A stretch of DNA of 64,000 nt from positions 1,860,001 to 1,924,000 of the forward strand of contig NZ_JAUSYQ010000002.1 in the NCBI RefSeq assembly GCF_030816965.1. Direction: 5' to 3'. This DNA is from Streptomyces canus (lineage in GTDB: Bacteria > Actinomycetota > Actinomycetes > Streptomycetales > Streptomycetaceae). Positions 24,406-34,020 of this stretch are shown one piece after another. Within the stretch, counting starts at the first letter, position 1. Each line of letters begins with the position of its first letter. The translations under genes were made by a program, and so were the position numbers. The notes under the pieces are model-generated. The model had not been told where the DNA came from, did no database searches, and saw only the letters and a program-made list of their open reading frames with translations.

Positions 24406-24601
24406 GGATTCAATCCCCCTTCTGCGACGGGTGGTTGGGATCACATCCGCGCCGAAGTCCGCCCGCCCTCCGGCTCCCTGACCACTCCTCAAGTCTCCCA
24501 CCCGGCACTGACAATCCATCGGGACGAGAGGGCGCGGCCTCTGCGCGCGGCGGCCCGCGGAAACGTAAGCTGTGGCTCGTCACACGGACCGGGCAGCGGG
24601 G

Positions 24602-26014
24602 ATGAACATGGCGATGATGCGCCTGAGGCGCGAGGACCCGCGCGTCGTCGGCTCGTTCAAACTTCACAGACGGCTCGGCGCGGGCGGAATGGGCGTCGTC
24701 TACCTGGGCTCCGACCGCAAGGGGCAGCGGGTCGCGCTGAAGGTCATCCGGCCCGATCTCGCGGAGGATCAGGAGTTCCGGTCGCGTTTCGCGCGCGAGG
24801 TCTCCGCCGCGCGACGGATCCGCGGCGGCTGCACCGCCCGGCTCGTGGCGGCGGACCTGGAAGCAGACCGTCCGTGGTTCGCCACCCAGTACGTCCCCGG
24901 CCCCTCCCTCCACGACAAGGTCGCCGACGAGGGTTCCCTGGGCGCGGCCGAGGTCGCCGCCATCGGAGCCGCCCTCTCGGAGGGGCTCGTCGCCGTGCAC
25001 GAGGCGGGGGTGGTGCACCGCGACCTCAAGCCGTCGAACATCCTTCTGTCGCCCAAGGGCCCGCGGATCATCGACTTCGGTATCGCCTGGGCGACCGGAG
25101 CCTCCACCCTCACCCATGTCGGCACCGCCGTCGGCTCCCCCGGCTTCCTCGCGCCCGAGCAGGTGCGCGGCGCCGCGGTGACGCCGGCCACCGACGTGTT
25201 CTCCCTGGGCGCGACCCTGGCGTACGCCTCGATGGGTGACTCGCCCTTCGGACACGGCAGTTCCGAGGTGATGCTGTACCGCGTGGTCCACGAGGAGGCG
25301 CAGCTGCACGGCGTGCCCGACGCGGTGGCCCCCCTCATCCGCGCCTGTCTGGCGAAGGACCCCGAGGAGCGGCCGAGCACGCTCCAACTGTCGCTGCGGC
25401 TCAAGGAGATCGCGGCCCGCGAGGCACAGGGCCTGCCGGATCTACGGCCGCCCGCCCCGCGCGCCGGCGAGGCGGACCGGCCCACCGGGCGCATCGCCGA
25501 CACCTACCCCGAGCGGGCCGCCCAACGACGCCCCCAGGGTCCGCCGAGCAATCCCAGCTCTCAGGGAACCCCTCCGGCCCGCGGTTCCGGGCAGGTCCGG
25601 GGCCAGGCTCCCGCGCGCGGCGGGACTCCGTCACGCGGCGGCAGCACCCCGCGTGGCAACGGCGTGCCCTCCTCCCGCCCCGGCCCCCGGTCCACCCCGG
25701 CCTCCTCGCGGAACACGACCCGGTCCGGCAGCGGAAACCGCCCCGGTCAGCGCAGCGGTACCGGTCGACCCTCCCCCAGGAACACCAAGACGGGACTGCG
25801 GCCCGCCAACCCCCGTCTCCTGCGTCAACGACTGTTCGTGTTCGTCGTGGTGACGCTGCTCGTGGCCCTGGGCATCGCCGCGGCCCAGGGCTGCCAGGGG
25901 CCGCCGCGCGGACTCGGCGGCGACAGCGGTGTCGTACGGGAACAGCGGCAGGGACAGGTGCACGCGCCGCCGCCCCAGGAACCGCCGCAGTTGGTCGGCG
26001 GCGGGACGGACTGA
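24602..26014 (+). CDS. Membrane-anchored Ser/Thr protein kinase (Hanks type)
   Basis: A 470-residue PknB-type kinase. The kinase domain spans residues 16-275, with the glycine loop GAGGMG at 26-31, the ATP lysine K47 in VALKV, the catalytic loop HRDLKPSN with D141, DFG at 158-160 and an activation segment ending GSPGFLAPEQ. A 130-residue basic Gly/Pro/Ser/Arg linker leads to one membrane helix (RLFVFVVVTLLVALGIAAA) and a 40-residue outside tail. There are no PASTA repeats, so any extracellular sensing must use the short tail. All catalytic residues are present. The ATG at 24602 fits better than the GTG at 24572. Substrates unknown. Confidence 0.93.
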   Translation: MNMAMMRLRREDPRVVGSFKLHRRLGAGGMGVVYLGSDRKGQRVALKVIRPDLAEDQEFRSRFAREVSAARRIRGGCTARLVAADLEADRPWFATQYVPGPSLHDKVADEGSLGAAEVAAIGAALSEGLVAVHEAGVVHRDLKPSNILLSPKGPRIIDFGIAWATGASTLTHVGTAVGSPGFLAPEQVRGAAVTPATDVFSLGATLAYASMGDSPFGHGSSEVMLYRVVHEEAQLHGVPDAVAPLIRACLAKDPEERPSTLQLSLRLKEIAAREAQGLPDLRPPAPRAGEADRPTGRIADTYPERAAQRRPQGPPSNPSSQGTPPARGSGQVRGQAPARGGTPSRGGSTPRGNGVPSSRPGPRSTPASSRNTTRSGSGNRPGQRSGTGRPSPRNTKTGLRPANPRLLRQRLFVFVVVTLLVALGIAAAQGCQGPPRGLGGDSGVVREQRQGQVHAPPPQEPPQLVGGGTD

Positions 26015-26076
26015 GTGCTTCGCCGGGATCGCCGTCAGGGGTAAGCGCCCTGGGCGGATCTGGCCCGACCCGCGGC

Positions 26077-26895
26077 TCAGCCCTGTGGGCGCCCCGTGGC
26101 CACCGCGTAGAAGGCGACCGCGGCCGCCGCGCCCACGTTGAGGGAATCGACGCCGTGGGCCATCGGGATGCGGACCCATTCGTCGGCGGCGACCAGGGCC
26201 TGGGTGGTCAGGCCGTCGCCCTCGGCGCCGAGCATCAGCGCGACCCGGTCCATCTTGTGCGGGGCGGCCTCGTCGAGGGTCTTGGCCTTGGCGTCGGGGG
26301 TGAGGGCGAGGAGGGTGAAGCCGGCCTCGCGGACCGAGTCCAGGCCCTTGGGCCAGGACTCGAGGCGGGCGTAGGGGACGGAGAAGACCGCGCCCATCGA
26401 GACCTTGACGCTGCGGCGGTACAGGGGGTCGGCGCAGTCGGGCGACAGCAGCACCGCGTCCATGCCCAGCGCCGCCGCCGAGCGGAAGATCGCGCCGATG
26501 TTGGTGTGGTCGTTGACCGACTCCATCACCACCACGCGGCGGGCGGTCTGGAGCAACTCGGCCGCCGTGGGCAGGGGTTTGCGCTGCATGGAGGCGAGCG
26601 CGCCGCGGTGCACGTGGTAGCCGGTGACCTGTTCGGCGAGCTCCGGGCTGACGGCGTAGACCGGGGCCGGGAGTTCGTCGATGACGTCACGCATGACGTC
26701 GACCCACTTCGCGGAGAGCAGCATGGAGCGCATCTCGTAGCCCGCGTCCTTCGCCCGGCGGATGACCTTCTCGCCCTCGGCGATGAACAGGCCCTCGGCC
26801 GGCTCGCGTTTGCGCCGCAGTTCGACGTCGGTCAGGCCCGTGTAGTCGTGCAGGCGCGGGTCGTCGGGGTCCTCGACGGTGATGAGATCGGCCAC
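26077..26895 (-). CDS. SpoU/TrmH-family RNA 2'-O-methyltransferase
   Basis: A 272-residue SPOUT methyltransferase that moves a methyl group from SAM to a ribose 2'-OH of rRNA or tRNA. Residues 25-110 form the N-terminal substrate-binding domain, and the knotted domain has the three family motifs: NDHTNIGAIFRSAAALG (motif 1), RVALMLGAEGDGL (motif 2) and VRIPMAHGVDSLNVGAAAAVAFY (motif 3). The start is GTG (VADLITVEDPDDPRL). It lies downstream of the cysG-like gene on the same strand with a 64-base gap. The target nucleotide is not predictable. Confidence 0.93.
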   Translation of the reverse strand: MADLITVEDPDDPRLHDYTGLTDVELRRKREPAEGLFIAEGEKVIRRAKDAGYEMRSMLLSAKWVDVMRDVIDELPAPVYAVSPELAEQVTGYHVHRGALASMQRKPLPTAAELLQTARRVVVMESVNDHTNIGAIFRSAAALGMDAVLLSPDCADPLYRRSVKVSMGAVFSVPYARLESWPKGLDSVREAGFTLLALTPDAKAKTLDEAAPHKMDRVALMLGAEGDGLTTQALVAADEWVRIPMAHGVDSLNVGAAAAVAFYAVATGRPQG

Positions 26896-26959
26896 AGGGT
26901 GATACTGCCTTGTCCGGGGAGCGGTGCCAACGGCTGGGAACAGGTTGTGTTACCCCGGG

Positions 26960-28201
26960 TTACTCCGAGGGCTCCGCCGTCCGCGGTCCTACGGTGACGA
27001 CCTCGCCGACGACGATGACGGCCGGAGGCTTCACCTCCTCGGCGACGACCACCTCACCGACCGTTGCCAGAGTGGCGTCGACCCGGCGCTGGGCGGCCGT
27101 CGTGCCCTCCTGGACCAGGGCGACCGGGGTGTCGGGCGACTTGCCGTGGGCCACCAGGGTCTCGGCGATCCGGCCGATCTTGTCGACGCCCATGAGGATC
27201 ACGAGGGTGCCGGTGAGCTTGGCGAGCGAGGGCCAGTCGACCAGGGAACGCTCGTCGTCAGGGGCGACATGGCCGCTGACCACCGTGAATTCGTGAGCCA
27301 CGCCCCGGTGGGTGACCGGGATGCCGGCCGCGCCCGGGACCGAGATCGAGCTGGAGATGCCGGGGACGACGGTGCAGGGGATGCCGGCCTCGGCGAGGGC
27401 GTGCAGCTCCTCCATGCCCCGGCCGAAGACATAGGGGTCCCCGCCCTTCAGCCGTACGACCGACCTGCCCTGCTTGGCGTGCTCGATCAGGGCGTTGTTG
27501 ATGGCCTCCTGGGCCATGAAACGGCCGTACGGGATCTTCGCCGCGTCGATGACCTCGACGTGCGGCGGGAGCTCGGCGAGGAGGTCGCGGGGGCCGAGGC
27601 GGTCGGCGATGACGACGTCGGCCTCGGCGAGGAGGCGGCGGCCGCGGACCGTGATCAGGTCGGGGTCGCCGGGACCGCCGCCGACGAGAGCGACGCCGGG
27701 GGTGCGGGTGCGGTGGTGGGGGGCGACGAGGGTGCCGTCGCGGAGGCCCTCGACGACCGCGTCCCGGATGGCCGCCGTGTGCCGGGGGTCCCGGCCCTTC
27801 GCGTTCGTCGTGAGCACGGCGACCGTGACGCCCTCGCTGTGGCCCGTCGCCGGGGTCCAGGCGGTGGCGGCGTCGGCGTCGTCGGAACGGACGCACCAGA
27901 CGCGGTGGCGCTCCGCTTCGGCCGAGGCACGGGTGTTCGCCTCCGTGTCGCCGGTGGCGATCAGGGCGTACCAGGCGTCCTCCAGGTCGCCTTCCTGGTA
28001 AGGCCGCCGGGCCCAGGTGATCTCGCCCGTGTCCGCCATCGCCTCCACGGAGGGGGTCGCCGAGGGGGACACCAGGACGATGTCCGCGCCCGCTGCGATC
28101 AGGGCCGGGAGACGGCGCTGGGCCACCTGGCCGCCGCCGAGGACGACGACCTTGCGGCCGGTGAGGCGGAGGCCTACGGGGTAGGCGGGGTTTTCGGCCA
28201 T
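26960..28201 (-). CDS. cysG: Fused precorrin-2 dehydrogenase and uroporphyrinogen-III methyltransferase
   Basis: A 413-residue two-domain enzyme. Residues 1-150 resemble the siroheme-synthase N-terminal domain (RKVVVLGGGQVAQRRL, NAD-binding), which oxidises precorrin-2 and may insert iron. Residues 165-405 are the SAM-dependent uroporphyrinogen-III C-methyltransferase (GVALVGGGPGDPDLITVRG; VIADRLG; RLKGGDPYVFGRG; VVPGISSS), which makes precorrin-2. It therefore feeds siroheme (sulfite/nitrite reductases) and cobalamin synthesis. In actinobacteria such fusions are also labelled cobA. It lies next to BluB-CobT and CobL. Confidence 0.93.
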   Translation of the reverse strand: MAENPAYPVGLRLTGRKVVVLGGGQVAQRRLPALIAAGADIVLVSPSATPSVEAMADTGEITWARRPYQEGDLEDAWYALIATGDTEANTRASAEAERHRVWCVRSDDADAATAWTPATGHSEGVTVAVLTTNAKGRDPRHTAAIRDAVVEGLRDGTLVAPHHRTRTPGVALVGGGPGDPDLITVRGRRLLAEADVVIADRLGPRDLLAELPPHVEVIDAAKIPYGRFMAQEAINNALIEHAKQGRSVVRLKGGDPYVFGRGMEELHALAEAGIPCTVVPGISSSISVPGAAGIPVTHRGVAHEFTVVSGHVAPDDERSLVDWPSLAKLTGTLVILMGVDKIGRIAETLVAHGKSPDTPVALVQEGTTAAQRRVDATLATVGEVVVAEEVKPPAVIVVGEVVTVGPRTAEPSE

Positions 28202-28367
28202 GAGGGTGCGGCTCCTCTTTACGGCAGTGCGGTGGCCCTGACGTGCGGATTTTACGGGGTGGACGGGGTGGGCGGCTCAGGTGTCCGTTGGCTGGGCGTC
28301 GTTGCCGGGCACGGATCCACGTGCGAGGGGGACCCGGGGAGCACGTCCCGGATCCCCCTCGCAGCGC

Positions 28368-31300
28368 CTACTTCTCGGTCACCCCTGCGGAATCGAAGGT
28401 CGCCACCTCATGCATCGCCCGCGCCGTGCTCTGGACCAGCGGGAGGGCCAGCAGGGCGCCCGTGCCCTCGCCGAGGCGGAGGTCCAGGTCGACCAGGGGG
28501 CGCAGGCCGAGCTTGTTCAGGGCGGCCACGTGGCCGGGTTCCGCGCTGCGATGGCCCGCGATGCAGGCCGCGAGGACCTCCGGGGCGATCGCGCGCGCCA
28601 CCAGGGCGGCGGCGCCCGCACTGACGCCGTCCAGGATGACCGGCGTGCGGAGCGATGCGCCGCCCAGCAGCAGGCCCACCATCGCCGCGTGTTCGAAGCC
28701 GCCGATCGCCGCCAGGACGCCGATCGGGTCCGCGGGGTCCGGCTGGTGGAGGTCGATCGCGCGGCGCACGACCTCGGTCTTGCGGGCCAGGGTCTCGTCG
28801 TTGATGCCCGTGCCGCGGCCGGTCACGTCGGCGGGATCGGTTCCCGTGAAGACCGAGATCAGGGCGGCGGACGCGGTGGTGTTCGCGATGCCCATCTCGC
28901 CCGTGAGCAGCGCCTTGTTGCCGGCGGCCACCAGGTCACGCGCGGTCTCGATGCCGACTTCGATGGCCTGCTTGGCCTCCTCGCGGGTCATCGCGGGACC
29001 GGTGGTCATGTCGGATGTACCGGCACGGACCTTGCGGGGCAACAGGCCGGGAGTGGCCGGGAGTTCGGACGCCACGCCGACGTCCACCACACACACCTCG
29101 GCGCCCACCTGAGCGGCGAAGGCGTTGCAGACCGCGCCGCCGCCGAGGAAGTTGGCGACCATCTGGGCCGTCACCTCCTGCGGCCAGGGGGTGACGCCCT
29201 GGGCGTGCACGCCGTGGTCACCGGCGAAGATCGCGACAGCCGCGGGCTCCGGGATGGGCGGCGGGCACTGCCGCGAAAGCCCGGCCAGCTGGGCGGAGAT
29301 GATCTCCAGCATGCCGAGCGCGCCGGCCGGCTTGGTCATCCGCTTCTGCCGCTCCCAGGCCTCGCCGAGTGCCTTGGCGTCCAGCGGGCGGATCTGGGCG
29401 ACGGTCTCGCCGAGCAGGTCGTGCGGCTCCTCGCCGGGCAGGGCACGGCGGCCGTACGTCTCCTCGTGCACGACCCACGACAGCGGGCGGCGCTTGGACC
29501 AGCCGGCCTGCATCAGCTCGGGCTCGTCCGGGAACTCGTCGACGTACCCGACGCACAGGTAGGCGATGACCTCCAGGTGCTCGGGGAGCCCGAGCACGCG
29601 GACCATCTCGCGCTCGTCGAAGAAGCTGACCCAGCCGACGCCGAGCCCCTCGGCGCGGGCCGCGAGCCACAGGTTCTCCACGGCGAGCGCCGCGGAGTAC
29701 GGGGCCATCTGCGGCTGGGTGTGCCGGCCGAGGGTGTGGCGGCCGCCGCGGGTCGGGTCCGCGGTGACGACGATGTTCACCGGGGTCTCGAGGATGGCCT
29801 CGATCTTCAGTTCCTTGAACTGCTTGGCCCGGCCCTTGGGCAGCGACTTGGCATACGCCTCGCGCTGGCGCTGGGCCAGGTCCTGCATCGCGGCGCGCGT
29901 CTCGGCGGAGCGGATGACGACGAAGTCCCAGGGCTGCGAGTGGCCGACGGAGGGCGCGGTGTGGGCGGCCTCCAGGACACGGAGCAGCACCTCGTGCGGG
30001 ATCGGGTCGCTGCGGAAGCCGTTGCGGATGTCGCGGCGCTCACGCATGACCTTGAGGACGGCCTCGCGCTCGGCGTCGTCGTAGGCGGGCGCGGCGGGGC
30101 CCGTGGACTGTCGTACTTCTTCCACGGCGGCCGTGCTCACTTCTTCCTGGGCTTGCTGGGCTTGCTGGGTTTGCTGGACTTGCTGGACTTCTTGGTCTTC
30201 CTGATCGGCCGCCCGGGTGTCCAGGTCGTCCGCCTGCTGTGCGAGTACGGGGTCTCCGCCCGCCTCACGCGGGGCCGGGACCACGGGGTGCTGTGCGTCG
30301 TCCGTGGGGAGCGACAGCGGGTGCGGCGGGGTCGGCGCGAGGTGCGGGGTGGTCGGCACCGAGCCGTCCACCGGCACGAACTCGCCCAAGGGCTCGCCCG
30401 GTCGGGGCTCCAAGGGGACCCCGGCGGGCAGCACGACGGGGGCCTCTGCGGCGCTGGGGTACGCGAACTGGGGCTGCGCACCGTCGAGTTCCGCCGCGAG
30501 CGGCTGAGCCGCCGACGTCTGCGGGCCCTGCGGCGCCTGGTCCGGGGCGGCCGGGAACGCCTCCTGCGCGACCGGGTCCGACGGCTGGACCTCGTCCGCC
30601 GGAGCCGCCGGGGCCATCGTCTGTACGTCGATGTGGGCCACGTCCGCCACGAGGGGCTCCGGCGCTTCCTGGGCGGTGGCGTCGGCCGGCCCTCCGACGG
30701 GGCCCTGTGGGGCGGACTGGGCGAGGTCCGGGGCCGGCGGGACGAGGTGGGGATCCTGCGGGGTCTCGGCGGGCAGAGCAGCGGGGGTGGGCTCCTGGAT
30801 CCGCTCCGGCGCCGGTACTGCCTCCTCGACGGCGACTGGCTCGGGAGCCTCGGCCGCGGGTGCGGAGAGGACTTCGGCGGGTGCGGTGACGGCATCCGCC
30901 GGCTGCGGGGCCTGCTCGGCCTCCACGGGTGCCTCGGGCGTTACGGCTTCGGCGGTCTCCGGGGTTGCCGCGGAGGCGGCTTCATCGACGAGGGGTGCGA
31001 CTTCCTCCAGGGCGGCTTCGGCTTCCGGAGCCACGGCAGCTTCGTGCGAGGCGTCCGTTTCCTGAGACGCGTCCGTTTCCTGAGACGTGCCGGTTTCGGC
31101 GTCCTCGGCAGTCACCGTTTCCGAAGCGACCGCTTCCTGGACGGCAACGGCCTCCGGCGCGGCGGCGGTTGCCGCGTCCTGTCCGTCCGTGCCGGACTCG
31201 GCCCCGGCGACCGGCGTGGTGGCGTCGGCGGCAACCGCCGCGGCGGAAGTCTCCACGGCAGGCACGGCCTCGGGCGCAGGCGTCGGCTCGGCCTCAGCGG

Positions 31301-32312
31301 TGTCGACCGGGTCCGGCACGGCGACCGCGTCCTCCGGAGCACCGACGACGGGGCCACTGTCCGGCGCCTGCTCGGCGGCGGCACCGGAATCCGGGACCGC
31401 CTCGGCCACCGGCCCGTCAGCCAGGAGCTGGTCCGCGGGCACCTCCGCACCGGCAGCCGGAGCGAACTCAACACCGTCAGGCAGGGAGCCGTCTCCCGGC
31501 ATCTGCCCCCCGCCCAGGTCGGCGTGTACGACGGATGCGGGCTCGTCTCCCCCGGGCTGAACTCCGTCAGCCTCGGGACCGTCGGCCAGGATCTGACCCG
31601 TCTCGGTGACGGGAGTCTGCGCCGGCTCCGGCACGTACCCGGCCTCCGGGCCCGGTACGGCATCCGGCGCCGGGGCCTCGGGAGCTTCGTGCCCCGCGGA
31701 TTCCGACTCGGAAGCGAGGGGGGTCACCGCGGTCTGGGCGGCGCCCACCGGCTCCTGGGCCGGAACAACCGTTTCAGCAGCCGGGGCCACCGTGCTCACC
31801 GGCGTCTGGACGGCGGCCTGGGCAGGGGCGTCCCACGGGACCGCGCCCTGCGGCTGCGGCGCGTCGAAGTACTCGGGGCCGGGCGTGGCCGCGGCCGGCT
31901 GCCGTACCGGTGCGCCCGCGGGGCCGCGGTCGGCGAGGGAGCGGACCGGGCTCGCGGAGGCGTCGGGGATCGGCGGACCGAGGTGCAGCGGCCGACGGGG
32001 CGTGATGGGCGGGATCGGCATCGAGGGAGCCTGCGGCCGGGGCGTGCGGACGGCGCTCAGATCATGCGCTCCGCTGTCGCGCCCGGACATCTCGTGCGGG
32101 CCCGGCTCGTGGACGGTCTCGACGACGGGCTCCGGGGCGGGCGGGGCAACCTCGTTGCCCCACGGGCTCTGGGCGCCCGGCAGCAGCAACAGGTCTTCGT
32201 CCTCGGCGGTGGTCTCGGAGAGGTAGGTGTACGCACCAGGGACGCCCGGCTGTTCCACCATGCCTGCGTTCTCCGGCAGCCCCTCGCCCGGGACCTGGCC
32301 GGTGTCGGTCAT
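28368..32312 (-). CDS. BluB-CobT fusion with long disordered N-terminus
   Basis: A 1314-residue protein that joins two steps of the lower-ligand pathway of vitamin B12. Residues ~745-976 are a BluB-type nitroreductase domain (RRDIRNGFRSDPIP; APSVGHSQPWDF; AEGLGVGWVSFF), which breaks FMNH2 to 5,6-dimethylbenzimidazole. Residues ~977-1314 are CobT, which attaches that base to ribose phosphate from nicotinate mononucleotide; the LRLGEGTGA motif holds the catalytic Glu. Residues 1-744 are low-complexity Ala/Pro/Glu/Val sequence with a Gln-rich linker (QQVQQTQQAQQAQ) and no visible fold. The ATG at 32312 follows GAGGGG by six bases. Joining the two enzymes could channel dimethylbenzimidazole. The role of the N-terminal part is unknown. 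Confidence 0.92.
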   Translation of the reverse strand: MTDTGQVPGEGLPENAGMVEQPGVPGAYTYLSETTAEDEDLLLLPGAQSPWGNEVAPPAPEPVVETVHEPGPHEMSGRDSGAHDLSAVRTPRPQAPSMPIPPITPRRPLHLGPPIPDASASPVRSLADRGPAGAPVRQPAAATPGPEYFDAPQPQGAVPWDAPAQAAVQTPVSTVAPAAETVVPAQEPVGAAQTAVTPLASESESAGHEAPEAPAPDAVPGPEAGYVPEPAQTPVTETGQILADGPEADGVQPGGDEPASVVHADLGGGQMPGDGSLPDGVEFAPAAGAEVPADQLLADGPVAEAVPDSGAAAEQAPDSGPVVGAPEDAVAVPDPVDTAEAEPTPAPEAVPAVETSAAAVAADATTPVAGAESGTDGQDAATAAAPEAVAVQEAVASETVTAEDAETGTSQETDASQETDASHEAAVAPEAEAALEEVAPLVDEAASAATPETAEAVTPEAPVEAEQAPQPADAVTAPAEVLSAPAAEAPEPVAVEEAVPAPERIQEPTPAALPAETPQDPHLVPPAPDLAQSAPQGPVGGPADATAQEAPEPLVADVAHIDVQTMAPAAPADEVQPSDPVAQEAFPAAPDQAPQGPQTSAAQPLAAELDGAQPQFAYPSAAEAPVVLPAGVPLEPRPGEPLGEFVPVDGSVPTTPHLAPTPPHPLSLPTDDAQHPVVPAPREAGGDPVLAQQADDLDTRAADQEDQEVQQVQQTQQAQQAQEEVSTAAVEEVRQSTGPAAPAYDDAEREAVLKVMRERRDIRNGFRSDPIPHEVLLRVLEAAHTAPSVGHSQPWDFVVIRSAETRAAMQDLAQRQREAYAKSLPKGRAKQFKELKIEAILETPVNIVVTADPTRGGRHTLGRHTQPQMAPYSAALAVENLWLAARAEGLGVGWVSFFDEREMVRVLGLPEHLEVIAYLCVGYVDEFPDEPELMQAGWSKRRPLSWVVHEETYGRRALPGEEPHDLLGETVAQIRPLDAKALGEAWERQKRMTKPAGALGMLEIISAQLAGLSRQCPPPIPEPAAVAIFAGDHGVHAQGVTPWPQEVTAQMVANFLGGGAVCNAFAAQVGAEVCVVDVGVASELPATPGLLPRKVRAGTSDMTTGPAMTREEAKQAIEVGIETARDLVAAGNKALLTGEMGIANTTASAALISVFTGTDPADVTGRGTGINDETLARKTEVVRRAIDLHQPDPADPIGVLAAIGGFEHAAMVGLLLGGASLRTPVILDGVSAGAAALVARAIAPEVLAACIAGHRSAEPGHVAALNKLGLRPLVDLDLRLGEGTGALLALPLVQSTARAMHEVATFDSAGVTEK

Positions 32313-32689
32313 GCGTACCCCTCGCCCATCGGTTAGTGCTTCTACGACCAGCTCGCCGGGGACGGCGCACCGACCGCCCCCGCAGTGAAGAACGAGCGTG
32401 CGTGCCCAGCGGCACGAACGGCCCGCCGAGAAAGACGACAAAGCCATTAACTGGCATTGTCCCGGCCGTTTCCCCGTCGCGACAGGTTGATCCGCGACAG
32501 CCCGCTGTGGACTGCGCCACGTTGCGCGTCCTCCGGTTCTGCCGTACCACACCCACCCCAAAACGGGCGCGCTTTCCGGACATTGACGAACGAATGCCGG
32601 GCAGCCAGGAGCGGTACAACAGTCGGCCAGCCTACCGCGCGCAGTACGACAACAGGATCACGGGGACGGCGGAACAGCGACCGGCGGCG
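32313..32689. other. Intergenic region upstream of BluB-CobT
   Basis: 377 bases between cobL and the BluB-CobT gene, which share a strand. I looked for the conserved box of cobalamin riboswitches on the minus strand and did not see it, nor a terminator. Frames crossing this region lack starts and family sequence. Confidence 0.5.
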
Positions 32690-33901
32690 TCAGACCGTAC
32701 GGTCCGGGAGAACCCCACTGAGCAGGAAGGCGACACTGCGTTCCGTCTCCGTCCAGGCCCGGGTGTCGAGTTCGACGGACTGGAGGAGGGCACACTCGAC
32801 GCGGTAGCCGTGTTCGGTGAGGTCCCGGCCGACGAGTTCGGCCTCGTCGCGGGTGGCCGCGTGGGCGACGATGCGCTGCGGACGCCGGTCGGCGACGGCG
32901 GAGACCACGGCCACTCCCCCGCCGCCGACGCGGACGACGTCCGGTTCGGGCAGGTTCTCCAGGACGTGCGGGGCGGTGCCGGGGACGATCTGGACCTGGA
33001 GTCCGAAGGCGCGCGCGTTGGCCTCGGTGCGCTCGCAGGCCCTGAGATCGCGGTCGACGGCGATGACGGCCGCCCCGGCCCGGGCCGACTCGATGGCGAA
33101 GGCGCCGCTGCCGCAGCCGATGTCCCACACGAGGTCGCCGACGCGCGGTCCCAGCCGGGCGAGTTGGGCCGCGCGGAGCGGTTCCAGTTCGCCTTCGCCC
33201 ATGAGGCCGCCGTAGGCCTCGGCGGGCAGGGTCCAGCCGCGCGGCGCGGCGGCCGGGTCGCGGCCGGCGATCCATCCGCCGCCTTCCGTCACGGCGGCCG
33301 TGCCGCCGATGACGATGACGAGGTTCGGGTCGCGCCAGGTGTGGTCGGCGGCCTTGTCGGAGGTGACGACGGTGACCTGTTCGCGGTCGGTGCCCAGTTC
33401 CTCGCAGATGACGAAGGTGCGGTGGACGCCCTCCATCAGCAGGCCGAGTTCGGCGGGGCCGGCGCCGGGCGAGGTGAGGACGGCGACCTTGGTGTGGGCT
33501 CGGCACACGTTCACCGCGCGTCGCAGGGTGCGCCGGTGGGCGACGACCACCTGGGCGTCGTCCCAGGGCATACCGGCGCGCGCGAAGGCGGCGGCGACCG
33601 AGGAGACGCCGGGGACGACCTCGACCTCCAGGCCGAACTCGGGTGCGCGCAAGGTGCGTACGACTCCGAAGAATCCGGGATCGCCGTCGGCGAGCACGAC
33701 CGCGGTGCCGCGGTGGCCGGTGATGCGGCGGGCGGCGAGGGCGACGCTGCCGAGGCGGATGCGTTCGGCGGCGGGTGGCACCTCGGGGAGTGCCAGATGG
33801 TGGGCGGCGCCCGCGACCAGCGTGGCGGCGTTGAGGGCGGAGCGTGCCGCGGCGGTCAGCGGCGAGCCGTCCCAGCCGATCACCGTGACGCGGTCGGCCA
33901 T
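32690..33901 (-). CDS. cobL: Precorrin-6Y C5,15-methyltransferase (decarboxylating)
   Basis: A 403-residue two-domain enzyme of cobalamin synthesis. Residues 1-205 are the CbiE-like tetrapyrrole methylase (VTVIGWDGSPL; GDPGFFGVVRTL; VVPGVSSVAAAFA). Residues 215-400 are the CbiT-like Rossmann methyltransferase (VGDLVWDIGCGSGAFAIESA). Together they methylate C5 and C15 and remove the acetate side-chain carboxyl group. Both SAM sites look intact. It follows an acetyltransferase gene on the same strand. With the cysG-like and BluB-CobT genes it is part of a dispersed B12 set; the remaining cob genes are elsewhere. Confidence 0.94.
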   Translation of the reverse strand: MADRVTVIGWDGSPLTAAARSALNAATLVAGAAHHLALPEVPPAAERIRLGSVALAARRITGHRGTAVVLADGDPGFFGVVRTLRAPEFGLEVEVVPGVSSVAAAFARAGMPWDDAQVVVAHRRTLRRAVNVCRAHTKVAVLTSPGAGPAELGLLMEGVHRTFVICEELGTDREQVTVVTSDKAADHTWRDPNLVIVIGGTAAVTEGGGWIAGRDPAAAPRGWTLPAEAYGGLMGEGELEPLRAAQLARLGPRVGDLVWDIGCGSGAFAIESARAGAAVIAVDRDLRACERTEANARAFGLQVQIVPGTAPHVLENLPEPDVVRVGGGGVAVVSAVADRRPQRIVAHAATRDEAELVGRDLTEHGYRVECALLQSVELDTRAWTETERSVAFLLSGVLPDRTV

Positions 33902-34020
33902 CGTCTCTCAGTCTCCAGGGGGGTGTGCGCAGGCGTCGTCGGTGGGCGGCCCGCGGGCGGCTCCGTGAGGGTACCCGCTGCGCCCCGGAAGCGCTTTCGC
34001 CGACCTGGATTCGAATCCGG

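Noticed and set aside
28281..32336. Open frame of 1351 codons on the plus strand opposite the BluB-CobT gene
   Set aside because: It is the mirror of a very GC-rich coding gene; its product is Arg/Gly-rich without family sequence, while the minus strand encodes intact BluB and CobT domains.
32313..32689. Possible cobalamin riboswitch before the BluB-CobT gene
   Set aside because: The conserved B12 box was not found on the minus strand, and no leader hairpin with a terminator is apparent.
34007..34018. GGATTCGAATCC palindrome considered as a tRNA 3' fragment or attachment site
   Set aside because: It resembles a T-arm, but no other tRNA part is near and no integrase or duplicated end is present; it may simply be a small hairpin after the acetyltransferase gene.
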